This document shows positions 12,653-23,937 of a DNA stretch of 64,000 nucleotides, one piece after another (within the stretch, counting starts at the first letter, position 1; each line of letters begins with the position of its first letter). The DNA comes from Solea solea (lineage: Eukaryota > Chordata > Actinopteri > Pleuronectiformes > Soleidae). The DNA lies in the NCBI RefSeq assembly GCF_958295425.1, contig NC_081146.1:5126242-5190241 (forward strand), given 5' to 3'. Made by a program: the position numbers and the translations under genes. The notes beneath the pieces were generated by a model. The model saw only the letters and a list, made by a program, of their open reading frames with translations. It did no database searches and was not told the origin of the DNA.

Positions 12653-14160
12653 CACCACAAAGTTTCCTCCCACGGCAGGTGCAAATTTCTGAAGGATAAA
12701 ACAAAATTTTTTGCAGAAAAACTATCTGCAGTGAAGAAAGCTGCGAAGTGAAAGACAGCACTCTTCAATCAAAGAGGGCAGCCATCAAGATAAGACCGTT
12801 ATCAGATTCACAAGAGAAACGAGAGGCTGGACAAAGGCGGAGGAATATGATCCGCTGAATAGCTTCATTGTTGCTGCCAACAAAACAGAGACTCGTTAAG
12901 GAAAAGAGGAATTCTTCTGTTAAAGTCCTCACATGGGACGAAGGATATATATCACAGTTAGAAAAGAGGAACCTTTTGAAAGGATTAGTGGATACTTTAT
13001 TCGTGTGGTAAAGTCTTTGGAAAAAAAACATATAGAGCTGCTAATAAAGTCAAAAGTATTGTGTTATTCCGAGTTCAACAGAAGGGGAATGAATCTTGCT
13101 TTAGTGGACACCTACATTCACTTGCAATAAAACACAGAAACTAAGCAATTAAAACAGAAATTCAAACCATTCATGCAGCTGAGGTCAGAAACATAAAACT
13201 ATCTATAAAAAGTTTAATAAAACATATACAGTATAAACTGAAATAATTGCAGGTATAGGTAGAAAGAGAGCTAGTGTTTCTCCTTGCTGACAGAACAAGC
13301 TACTCTTTGTGGAAATGGAGACACCTGGGAAATTTAGTTTGCACTTTCCTCCCTGATCAGCTGTTTATTGTCCACAGCTTCCTGAAAAAAAGCTGAGCTC
13401 GACAACTGTGTGCCACTATTTCTTCTCAACTCTCTGGGATACGTGCTGAGACCACCGCGTAACTGACAAAAAGGTGATACGTATTGGAGACGTGCAGTAA
13501 TTGGGTGATCCAGCTGGTTTGCTTTTGCCTGGGATACTGAAGGTGACATGAGAAGATTTTGTAACTTTATCAAGAGAAGATGTGAACAGATGCACACCTA
13601 ATTGTGCCCTAGGGCATTCATCCCTATCTATGGGTGGACCAGAGTACAGTGAATCATTAATCTTTCAATGGTGGGCCTACATGGACATATTCTGTGCATT
13701 TCAAGGACTCCTGTACTCCTGCTTTGAATTCCTAGGCCCAAGAGGGTGCATGCATGGGCCAGCTGCACATCACATGACACACACAGAGCAGCATATGAAC
13801 ATAAAAGTAAAGCATCTACAGAGAGAGAGACATGCACAGATACACACGCAAAGTGAACTATTCACACACATACAAAAAACACATTCAGACCTTCAAACAC
13901 ACATAAGGCACGTACTGGTCATCATTTATTTCATCGTGTCACTGTGCATAGATGAAGAAAATGTCATTAAAATCAAAGGCTACAAACATCATAAACATGA
14001 AGGACATATGAACAGAACAAGTGTTTCAACTTGACAAAACAAAACGAGGTATTGGGCCTAAAACACTTGTATCACATGGACCCCCAAACAGGATTCAAAA
14101 TCCACAACAAAATCCTGGTCATATCACACACACACCACCACAACAGGCAGTGCTTTAAGG
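12653..14160. other. Non-coding stretch, nothing recognised
   Basis: A 150-codon plus-strand frame at 13582-14034 is rich in His and Thr from CA-type DNA and shows no domain, so it is not called as a gene. The last 8 bases (14153-14160) are the left target-site duplication of the next element. Confidence 0.45.
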
Positions 14161-14992
14161 CAGTGGTCCCCAACCACCGGGCCGCGGACCGGTACAGGTC
14201 CGTGAATCAATTGGTACCGGGCCGCACAAGAAATAATTAATAAATTCAGTTTTATTTATTATCCAAGTATGAACAATCTTTTATTTTGAAAAACCTTTTA
14301 TTTTGAAAAATGACCGGATTCTCTCGGTTACATCTGTGGGCCAAAATTTAACCCACAAGCTAGCAAAATGAGTAAGAAACAGACGTCTTTGGAAAGTTTA
14401 TTTGCGAAGGGGAAAAGGCCCAGTGAAGAGACAGAAGAAGAGCCTACGACTTCCAAGAAAAATAAAGCTTTTAAAATTTAACAGACAATACCAGGAGAGC
14501 TACTTAGAATATGGATTTATTGCGACATACCAAGCCCGCTCTGCATAATATGCGGCGACCGGCTTGGACATAAGCAACACACTTCGGGTGTCATTGTCTA
14601 CCATCACTCCCAGATGGGACCGTCTCATTACAGAGAAACAAGCTCAGGGCTCCCATTGATTTGGCGTTATGGTGAGTTAAAATTTTCATTCACTTTATAT
14701 TCGTTTTTGTGGCGTATCGGTATCTTATTTTGCAGGCATGTTTATACGTTACCATAGCAACTAGAGTTAGCGTTAGAGCAGTGGTCGAGAAGAGGAGAGC
14801 TTGTGAGTCTTAGCGGGCACACAAACATGCAGAAGCGTGATCTGACGCTTCAAACTTTATTTCAGCTGTTTAATAATAAATAATATATTACAATATAATC
14901 AGCCCCCCCCCCCCCCCCCCCCCCCACCCGGGCCGCGGTAAAATTGTCAAGCGTTGACCGGTCCTTGGTGATAAAAAGGTTGGGGACCACTG
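14161..14992 (+). mobile_element. hAT transposon with exact 8-bp TSD, internally deleted
   Basis: The ends are CAGTGGTCCCCAACC and its exact reverse complement (15 bp). The element is flanked on both sides by CTTTAAGG (14153-14160 and 14993-15000), the 8-bp duplication diagnostic of hAT insertion. It is 832 bp, far below an autonomous hAT. It contains the two extremities of a ZBED-type transposase joined by an internal deletion, plus a 23-base C run at 14903-14925. The perfect duplication and intact ends suggest a comparatively recent insertion. Confidence 0.93.
14368..14659 (+). pseudogene. Broken ZBED/hAT transposase, N- and C-terminal ends fused by deletion
   Basis: The frame opens MSKKQTSLESLFAKGKRP at an ATG at 14368. 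It runs about 37 codons to a stop caused by a one-base insertion in an A/T run near 14475. After two frame changes, a zinc-finger-like piece (LCIICGD) appears near 14540-14560. It is followed directly by the C-terminal word LRVSLSTITPRWDRL and a stop at 14657. The dimerisation and catalytic regions normally between these are missing. The family identification rests on the terminal sequences and on the recognised start and end of this class of transposase. It cannot make a working enzyme. Confidence 0.8.
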
Positions 14993-15000
14993 CTTTAAGG

Positions 15001-16157
15001 GAAACCATCTGAACCATCAGACATCCATTTTGTTGCAATAACATTATGTCTGCTGGTGATAAGGTCATCGGTTTGTTTTTGCTCGATTAATCAAGAGTCC
15101 TGTTTCATAATCAACCTTTCAAACCAGGAGCTCAAAGTCATGCTGTCTGCGTTGACTGATGAAAATGACAGCAAACATATATTGACTTCATAATTATGCC
15201 ATCTCGCACAGACTCTTGACTCCGACAGCAAACTAATGGGGCTACTCTTTAGGTGGTATCCCAACGTTCTCTGTAGTTTACAAACGACCTGGTGTCATTG
15301 CTGTGAGGCTGTATCAGTCGCTGGCTCTTTCAGTTATATTTTATGATCCTGGTACATACTGTATCTTTCTGTTAGCGTGTTAGCTTTTTTTTAATCCATG
15401 TGATACCTTTTATGTTTTGACGAGAATAAAATTTAAACTTACTACTATTGACATGACAATAAGAATGAGAAAATTAGGTGGTTCCATTGAAGAGAAAATG
15501 TTTGTGTCTATTTTGCATTTTGCAACAAAATATAAAGGTGTTTGTGACATGAGAACAATTCTACAGGCACAAGACATGAACAAGACATGGAAAAAGTGTC
15601 GAGCAACTAAATTCAGAGCGGAGTCAGCTGATATGTTTTTCTGCAAAGTCTGCCAGCGCGCGCGCACACATACACACTCGACTGGACCCATAAAAACACT
15701 AGTGACGACCTCTTAGCTTCTAAATCTCCTAAGAAAAACAAGGACAAACTGCATGCTAACAAGAGCACCCCTCTACAAAGCTATAAGCTTACAACTATAA
15801 GCACAAAGGCAGATTCAAAACAAGAATTTGTCTAAGACAGTCAGACAGTCCTCTAGAAAAACTTAGAAGCTCCAGTCATTTCTTTTTCTTTTTTTTTTCC
15901 AACTTTATTTATAATTTTTCCATATCAAAAGTATTTATACAAGCATTTATTGCACAAGTTGTTTATTTTTGTTACTTATCAGGTTGTTGCATTTTATTCA
16001 AACACATTTTAAGATGCTTCTTGCTGGTAAAATTAAAGAAAGAAGGAAAATTCAGTGTGCTCCCAAAAAACAACAGCTGTACAGTATCTTAGGTGAGACT
16101 CTGCATGGACTAAGTTTATCAGAATATAGTTAAACAATGGCAGTAATTGCCGTCAGT
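15001..16157. other. Non-coding stretch, nothing recognised
   Basis: The first 8 visible flanking bases complete the hAT target duplication (14993-15000). A short CG/CA-rich run lies at 15656-15678. No gene or element was recognised. Confidence 0.45.
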
Positions 16158-16420
16158 GACACTCGGTGCATTTACATGCCTGTTAAAAAAATAGTTATAG
16201 TCATATTAAGACAATAATTTGGTTCTCTTAATGTCATGTAAACACATTATTCTGGCTAAAAATCAAGCTAGTCTTAATCGGACTAACATACCCGGATAAT
16301 GAGATTCATAATCTGATAACTCCTGCATGTATATGCTTAGTCAGACTGGAGTCAGACTTGGCGTTCAGCGCATCCTCCCTGGTCATTGAACCAGAAGTAG
16401 AGGGAGACGACATATAAACT
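16158..16420. mobile_element. Fragment of GTGCATTTACATG-type MITE
   Basis: The block begins GTGCATTTACATGC and has internal ATTAAGAC, CATGTAAAC, TCGGACTAAC and CCCGGATAATGAG words. It is recalled as a dispersed fish MITE of this composition. The opposite terminus was not located, so the boundaries are approximate. Confidence 0.45.
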
Positions 16421-19400
16421 GCAATGGCAGTGTTCTTCTGACAACACAGCAACCACAAGAGCCATGCGGGATCTAATTTGTATCATGATTAGCACGTACA
16501 AAACATACAGAACCACAGGATGGTAAAACGCGCCATTTGCGGTTTGTTTTTCCATGAGCTAAAGGTCAACAGGAAACTGATTTAATACACACTTGTGATA
16601 CGGAGGCAGAGTCAGACATACATGGCTAATCCATTTTCTCCTCCGCATGTATGCATTTTTGTAATCACACATCACAGTATCTGGTAACTCAAGAAGAAGT
16701 CTATTTATTTTTTAAGTGAGTGAGGGACACATGGCCTGTTGAGCCAGCCCCTCCCCGTCTTCCCTTCAGGGTTCCCACATCCCACATCAATGTGACAAAA
16801 ATCTGTGCAGATGGAAGCGGATTGTGACCCATGGGCCGCTTTATTCACGCTATTAAATCTGGATAATCCCAGATGCTTAGCTTGCTGCCTTCGACTCTCC
16901 TTTGGGCCCTAAAATCTTTCCCTGCAAATTAATCAGTTCATAATCTCTAACCTCCATCTTAACACTCAATGGAGGCAGAGACCAGCAACCAGCATCACAA
17001 TTGTTGCAAGGACAGGACCCTAATCCACACAACACACACACACAACACAAATAAACATGAGCATTACATCCCAAAGCGCACATATTCTCTGTAATGCATT
17101 AATTTACACTTGGTAGTCATTTTGGATAACAAAGCCTGTCACATTATGACATTTTGACTCCATTAACAGCCTCCTGAGGTTATTCATGAGGCTATAACCA
17201 CAAACACATCTGCCCAGGACAAAAAAACATGGGGAGAACACACTTGAGGAAAATTTGAACTGCACATGCAGAGACTGAAAATGTGCAACTGCATCAAATC
17301 TAACCTCTAAATAACCTGCAAACAACTACTGTGGGAGAGACATGATCTGTCACTGCACAGCTGACACTGCCACAATTCAGAGATAAAGAACAAATGTAAG
17401 TAAAATACACACTGTGCACACAGATGGACAGAGAGATAGACAGGCAGTGGAATATGAACTGGTGCTGCGTTAAAAAGGATGTGCTATCATGTCATGCAAC
17501 CTTTGACACAGCCATTTCCCGCACCCCTAAAAACACCATCTACAGAAAGACAAACAATTCCAGATGATCTTTTCAATTATGTAGCTTACCACAAAGGGAA
17601 AGCAGAGCATTGGGAAGAAAGATGGGGCAGCACAAAGAGGTTAAAAGAGGAAGAGAGGGGCGATGATGACCATAAGCAAAGACTGAAAAAAGTGTAATAG
17701 AAGGATGGCTTACAACCACTCAGAATTAGGAAAATGAAATGAAAGCAAGAGAGTAAGAGAAGGAGCAGAGAGGCTGAGATGGAGGTAGGAAAATATTAAA
17801 CAACAACAACCCTGGGATTGGGCAGTGGGGCAAACAAAAGCCCCAAAGTGACGTCAAGGGATTTGAAATATGGACAGTTGTGAGTGCAGTATGGCATACA
17901 TACACATACACATACACATACTCGCACTCCTCGAGACATACACAAGATAGGCCTCCGGAGATTAAACTGAGGTCATTTGACCTTACTGAGGCCCACACAA
18001 ACCACGCAGATCTAACCCAAGAGCAACTCAACTTAAAGCCACTGCTGTATCCTGAGGCGGGAGATTTTTATTTTTCCTTCTACTTCTTTATGCTCCTTTC
18101 AGACTAGCTACTCCAAAAATACATTGCCCTGGTAATGCTCTGGAAATTCCCGTAGCCAAGTTTATATCACAGTGAGTTGCATTTTTGTTGTTTCAACCTC
18201 ACCCCTGAATCTGCTCCAAAGTGTAGTCTTTTTTTGTCTCCTGTTTCTTCTATTCTTTCACCACAGAAGCAGGAGACAGTTTAAGTGAAGATATATGTAG
18301 AATAATATATATATAGAACAATATATGTATGTTCAAAACTCTCACACTATTATGTGAAGGCTGGGACCTCACAAAATAACAGATACAACTGATAGAGAAA
18401 GAGACCACATTACCTGTTGAAAAGTGGCAGCAATCAGCACAACAGCAAATGTGGAAAAACAGAGAAAAGAAAAACAGGTTAGCAATTTTATTCATAGATA
18501 AGTAGTGAGCATTAAGCTTCTGAACAGTTCAAACTAAATTCTTCCAGAAAACAGGAAACATCCACTTCGTACACAGGTATACACTAAAACCAATGCACAG
18601 CAGACTTGTTAAGGCATTCGTTAGCATATTGATTACTCAGCTTGATGTTGTTCATTTTGTGATTGGCCAGGAGAGTTATAGTGCTGTCAAATCACACCAA
18701 CATGGTTTTATATGGAAGCGCTTGATTGGGCCTATTGAAACATATAACACACACTTCCGCCTGCTCTGCCAGTGTATCTTTTTTTTCTAGAGGTAATTGT
18801 CATGCAGTGTTATAGGGTCTGTATTTGGGCCGGATAAGAGATGAAAATGCATGAGTGCCCTCATCTCCTCCTCACTGATATCTGAAAAGTCTAAGTGCTG
18901 GTACCTTTGCAGAGGCTGTACTTCTGCAAAACAACATGTCAGCCTGGACCATGAGAGTCTGCCAAACTAACAACAATCAAAAACTGTCTCATTATCTCCG
19001 TCAAACTCGCTATCATTTCATGCATGTCCACGTCAGACTGATGTAGCTGTCTGTTTTCAACTGTTGAACTGCTTTCTGAATCAATGAAGCAGACAAGACC
19101 CAACTTTTGGAGAATAATCAAGTACAAGAACCTTAAACAAATCCTAGTAACCAAGAACGAAATCAAAAAAAAATGGTATACACAGTTCAGCCATGTGATG
19201 GCTCTGCCATTACCAATTTTTTCACAGGAGACATTAAAGTTTTTACCAGTCTACAAGGAGGGTATGCTTTTGGATAGATTTGCCTGTCTGTCTATGATCA
19301 CCATAACTCAAAAAAGTAAAGGATGTTTTTTTATGTACCAAAGAAGAGATTATTACATTTTGGTGCTGATTTCAACACATTTTTTTTAAAACTTGAGAGA

Positions 19401-20858
19401 TAGGAGTATACAAACGTGTGGGAAACAGTGCAGAGGTAGCAATCTTACTCAGCGTGCTTCCTCTAGTTTGTTTGTTACCCCGGGATTCCACTGAATGCAC
19501 ATGCATCATGTTGTGTCTCTGTTGTGGCATCGGCAGTGATTTGCATCCACTTTAGTCAATGTGTGCTTTCCCTGCTTTAAACAAGTAATGGCTTGTAATG
19601 TTGTGGCTGTGTGTAAACATACATACACTGTTCTGTCGCAACAATAAAAACAAACCAAACCTTCCTTGTTTTACTGTTGGCTGAGCTGTGTGCTTTGACA
19701 TCCCTCATCCTGCTGGTCCTTACTTACATGTGTCTCACCATGCAAAACACTCAGACACAACATATACTTTCCTGTAATTACTTCCCAACAAAAAAAAAGC
19801 GTTATGCCTTGAAAGACAAGGCATGACAAATGGAGGATACCAGAAAATAAATGCAATAACTGGGAAACAAAGTGTCAGTCTAAGCCCACTCTTTGTCCTC
19901 TATATAACCATCTAATGCAACAAGGTGTGGGGGCTGCAAGTGGGAGTTTACGCACAATATACAAGCTCTTTTTGAATTGTCTTAATCTTATTTTTCTTCA
20001 CTAATATGCAGCATACACACCATACATAAACATATCAGTCTTTCAGACAGATTGAGAAGATAAAGCCTCTGAGCATCCATCGTACCACAACTGTTCATTT
20101 GCCTTACTTTTTTAAATAAACTTGTGCCTGCCCTTAAGCTTCAGTTCACCTTGAATGAATTGCAGACTTATTGACAAAGAGACACTTGCAGGATAATTTC
20201 ACTGTCAGAGGCTTTATGTATAGTAAAGGGTCTCATATAAAAGGCTTCATGTCTGTCACAAATGTTTTAACATCATATGGACTGCAATGCAGCCTGTATC
20301 ATTTTGGGGAATCTTTGATGTTGGCGGCATCACAAAAGACTCAGAAGAAAGCAAGTCAGTGCGTGCAGATGTGATTGACACAAGAGGCTGGGCAGCTTGT
20401 GTGGTTTCTTAATGATGCATAATGTAGACCCAGGAAGGGCTCTACAATTACACTTCAACAACATCTAGATATTCTTTACACCAGGAGAGAAAGGAAGACG
20501 AGGGAGGGTTGAGGCTGATAATAAACCTGTCATTCAAGATCTGAAAAATTCAAGTTGTTTTATGACACGAACACAGATCCCAAATGTGCTGCTAAGTACT
20601 GTACAAATATTGAAAGAAAAATCTCTTGCTGGTCAATATCTTTCATTTAGAACAAACAACAGGAAAAAAAGGCATGGAAATTAAGGATGCAGACTTATAA
20701 GCAAAACATCCATTATCAGCCCATTTTCACCATGTTGTCAGTAATCAACCTTTTATCAAAGATGGTATTCATAGATGCAGACGATGCTGTTCAGCTTGGA
20801 GGAAAACATTCCTCTACTTGACAAAGTAAACTTTTTGTTGTGTGTGTGTAATCAAAGG
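16421..20858. other. Non-coding stretch with minor repeats
   Basis: Contains a small CATACA-type run at 17893-17921, AT-rich simple sequence near 18295-18330, and a block at about 19475-19660 (GGATTCCACTGAATGCAC onward) that looks like a CpG-decayed dispersed repeat. No gene was recognised. Confidence 0.4.
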
Positions 20859-20861
20859 TAA

Positions 20862-21312
20862 GGCCTGGGCCACACTGGATGTGTCGCGTGTGCGTCACAG
20901 CTGCGTTGAGCTCACGTGCCTGTTCACACCAGCTGTGTTTCAATCGCACTGCATCTTGCTCATCTCCCCATACACGCTAATATGATTATGACATCATCTC
21001 TGAGAATCTGCACAGCTGCTAAAATAGTTCTTAAAAGAACTATTAAAAACATAATATTTATGTTTTTTTCTGTCTAGACACTAGAACTACACAGAGAAGT
21101 GTCCGTTTTATGTAATCACGCTGGAAGGATGTCAATAAAATTATTAACATATCTTTTCTCTGTCTATTTCACCTGGGAATGGCACGCATCAGACGTGAAA
21201 AAAGGCAAGACAGCAAAGCTCAAAAATAGACAGACACGTCTCACATGCTTCAGACACATGTCTCACACTTGCAGTGTGACCACTCATTTGTGAACATGGT
21301 GTGAACCAGGCC
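20862..21312. mobile_element. PIF/Harbinger-type MITE with TAA duplication
   Basis: The left end GGCCTGGGCCACAC and the reverse complement of the right end, GGCCTGGTTCACAC, match at 12 of 14 positions. TAA occurs immediately outside both ends (20859-20861 and 21313-21315), fitting the 3-bp TWA duplication of PIF/Harbinger elements. The interior is rich in CACACGT/ACACGTC-like words in inverted arrangement and has no transposase frame. The 451-bp length fits a non-autonomous member. Confidence 0.75.
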
Positions 21313-21531
21313 TAACATTAAATGTTATTTTTTTTAATATGTGCGTTTGACTGGATTATTCAAATATGCGTGTCTGGCGTGCATGCAGGACGTCACACTG
21401 GGGGTGTGGTTTAACCCTAGATTCCACATTGCTTTCAAAGGTCAAGATGGTCATTGGGATCAATATTCAATTTACAACCTAGATTGTGACACCCCTATTG
21501 CAACCCTGCGCTTTTTCACATGGCACACCTT

Positions 21532-21674
21532 TTACATTACATTACATTACATGTCATTTAACAAGGGAATTGAGTACAACCTGCCAGGGGTGGAGTTGAA
21601 CTTGCGACCATGAAGTCGTTTGCACACAGGGTACACAGGGTACCAGTCTTAACCACTAAGCCACTCCACCCTGG
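21532..21674 (-). mobile_element. tRNA-derived SINE, copy A (minus strand, tail deleted)
   Basis: The minus strand gives an A-box-like TGGCTTAGTGGTTAAG, then a B-box-like GGTCGCAAGTTCAACTCC, then CACCCCTGGC and a terminal (ATGTA)n run. It shares the body sequence GTACCCTGTGTGCAAA...TCGCAAGTTCAACTCCACCCCTGGC with the copy at 28.27 kb. Unlike that copy it lacks the AAGTCGCTTTGGATAAAAGC tail segment, and it carries a short internal duplication of ACCCTGTGT. The two boxes make a polymerase III-transcribed tRNA ancestor likely. Confidence 0.8.
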
Positions 21675-22214
21675 TAACATATACAAAAATATATATAGAT
21701 GAATTCTGAGATAACCTAAAATGTCCCCCTTAAACACTGGCATTTGCGCAGAATTTTGGAATCAGTGTGCCGAATAATGAAAAAATATGTTTGCATTTCT
21801 ATGTTCTATGTAGAACTCTAGAGTACTGTACAAAGTCTATACACATAGGAAGCTAGTGATGAAAATAACAACTGCTCCAGCAGTGAGAAACAGCATGATG
21901 TGACCCCCTGATGGGTTGACGAAATTCAGGTATGCTTGTAATTATGTTTGAGACTAACACAGACACACAGACTGAGCAACCAGTTTCAGATGGAAATATG
22001 ATTTTTTTTCTCCTTGTAACATCCTTCTGAAGTCTGTTTCATGTTGAAAAGAAAACATTAACCTGTGGTTTCATGATTCGCTGTTTGTTTATTTCACTTA
22101 CAGTAGCAACACTGCATCTCCAAAATATTTAAATTTACTTGTGTTTGTTAATCATGGATTATTAAATTAAAAGCTAATCATAAAAAATGCTTGCATTTCT
22201 TCACTTGCTTGCAG

Positions 22215-22284
22215 GGATTCCGAGTGAGAAGAGCTACAACGACTCGTCAGTTCCACGAGTGCCAGAATATCAAACCGAGTTACA
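22215..22284 (+). other. Candidate exon on the plus strand
   Basis: The run CATTTCTTCACTTGCTTGCAG is an acceptor-like lead-in directly before GGATTCCGAG. The next 70 bases are more GC-rich than their surroundings and are open in two frames (one giving IPSEKSYNDSSVPRVPEYQ). A weak donor (GTGATG) follows CAGCAT. The product is not recognised, and the donor is poor. Confidence 0.22.
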
Positions 22285-22537
22285 GCATGTGATGATTTGT
22301 CTCTGTACACACGCACACACGCACATATTGAGGAATAGGAATTTGTAGCAGATACTTTTCATCCCACTTTAAGATACAAAAAAATATTCATTGCTTAATT
22401 AGAAAGGGAATTGTTGGGTTAATAACATGGAGAACTGTAACCACTGCCATGCATGTACAGTAAATATAATAGCTAGGTACTGCAGCAAATCTAAGAATAA
22501 CTATTTCCCAACATATTTTCATGATGCACCTCCTCTG

Positions 22538-22660
22538 ATCTACTAATATTTACCAATATCTCTAAAATCAGTACTGCACAAACTGGCGTCCTTAGTAAGT
22601 CACCTGCCAAATTTGAAGATAGTTAGATAGTTAGATAGTTATGTGATTAACAGACAAATG
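22538..22660. repeat. Diverged tandem repeat unit 1
   Basis: The block CTACTAATAT...CTGGCGTCCTTAGTAAGTCAC...TGATTAACAGA reappears at 22758-22865 with substitutions. It includes three TTAGATAG tandem copies at 22620-22640. Comparable words are seen in 3' ends of fish retroelements, but the family was not fixed. Confidence 0.6.
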
Positions 22661-22671
22661 AACAGAATATC

Positions 22672-22711
22672 TGTGTGTGTGTGTATGTGTGTGTGTGTGT
22701 GTGTGTGTGTT
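22672..22711. repeat. (TG)n microsatellite
   Basis: About 40 bases of TG with one TATG interruption, lying between the two diverged repeat units. Confidence 0.95.
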
Positions 22712-22757
22712 GGGGGTCGTGAACTGTGTGACAGAAGTGTGTCTTTTAGCAAGTTCT

Positions 22758-22865
22758 ACTGATATCTCTTGCATTTCTTATCCAAATAACCTGCATACTG
22801 GTGCCCTTAGTAACTCACTTGCCAAGTGTAAAGACCTGTTGGACAGTTGTGCAATTAACAGATGA
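22758..22865. repeat. Diverged tandem repeat unit 2
   Basis: Second copy of the block at 22538-22660: CTACTGATAT...ACTGGTGCCCTTAGTAACTCAC...CAATTAACAGA. The period is about 215 bp, including the intervening microsatellite. Confidence 0.6.
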
Positions 22866-23884
22866 CCCTTGAATTTATAGATAAAGACCACTGCATGTAG
22901 CAAACTATTCAGCTTGTGAGTGCACAGAGGAAACTGCCCCACTCTTTGTTTCTTTTGTGTGAGTGTGTGCAGTATGTTCAACATGTGTGTCCCAGCTTCT
23001 TTCATGTGAAACTGTGATTACATGTGTGCTGTGAGCTCATAAGAACAACAGGCAAGATAATCTTGATTCGGTGGTTGGTTCTCTTTGAAAAGACGTACCT
23101 TTACCTGCCGATTGGAATCAATCTGTTTGTTATAGTTATAAAAGATAATTTACTATCATTTCTTACATTCTGCTGAGAAGAGAAACTGAACATTGCAGAT
23201 GTCATTACAAACTTAAAAAGGAAACATTTCCCACTTACCAAACTTTAAGTGTGAGTCAATAGCACAAACCCAAAATGTCAATAAGAAAAGTAGCAGAAAA
23301 GATAAGAAATGTCACACTTAATCCAAACAAGCACACACACACTCACGCACTAAGCCTATTAACAATCCCAATAAGCTAATGAAGGCTGGCTAAATCATGA
23401 GTTACTGAGCGCCTTTATACAAGGGGCTCTAATTGATCCAATAAGGCCATTAAGAGTTTGTGTGAGATGAGAAAACAAAAGCTAAGGCCATTTCACTGGC
23501 AAACTGCAGCTACTTACTCTGTGTTCATCAATAACCCACGCTAAGGAGACACAATGGAATTCAGACAAATGCATAGTCATTCACTGATATTAAAGCAGAG
23601 GCCTAAAGCCAGTGACTGTGCATTTAAAAAAAAAGCATCAAGGATATTTTACATGGCTTTACTTCTCAGCAAAAAACTCACAAGGTACTACCAAAACATT
23701 AGCTACTCTGTATTCCAATCCAAGGATGAAGACTTGAAGATCTGAAATGCTTCCAACATTTGCATTTATTACACTTTGTTTTTATTCAGCATAGGACAAT
23801 CACCAATACAACAGTAATCTCAAAAACTGTGGTTAAATAAGGTGATTAAAAAGATTCTTACAGGGCCTACACTTTCCTTATTGC
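22866..23884. other. Non-coding stretch, possible conserved segment
   Basis: No gene or mobile element was recognised. The block 23355-23460 has several TAAT and CCAAT words without simple-repeat character, and is raised as a possible enhancer in the findings. Confidence 0.4.
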
Positions 23885-23937
23885 ATTTTTTCAAATTGTG
23901 ATTTCAATTTCAAAAATGATTTATTGTGTAGCCCTAC
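23885..23937 (-). mobile_element. TAGGGCT-ended repeat fragment
   Basis: The minus strand reads AGTAGGGCTACACAATAAATC and then AATTGAAATCAC, the same kind of terminal sequence as the fragment at 36.12 kb. A 19-base A run follows at 23946. Confidence 0.45.

Noticed and set aside
13582..14034. 150-codon open frame on the plus strand
   Set aside because: His/Thr-rich peptide from CA-type DNA, no recognisable domain; treated as chance.
21600..21674. Functional tRNA gene
   Set aside because: A- and B-box words are present, but there is no cloverleaf with proper stems, and a second dispersed copy with a SINE tail exists at 28.3 kb. It is a SINE.
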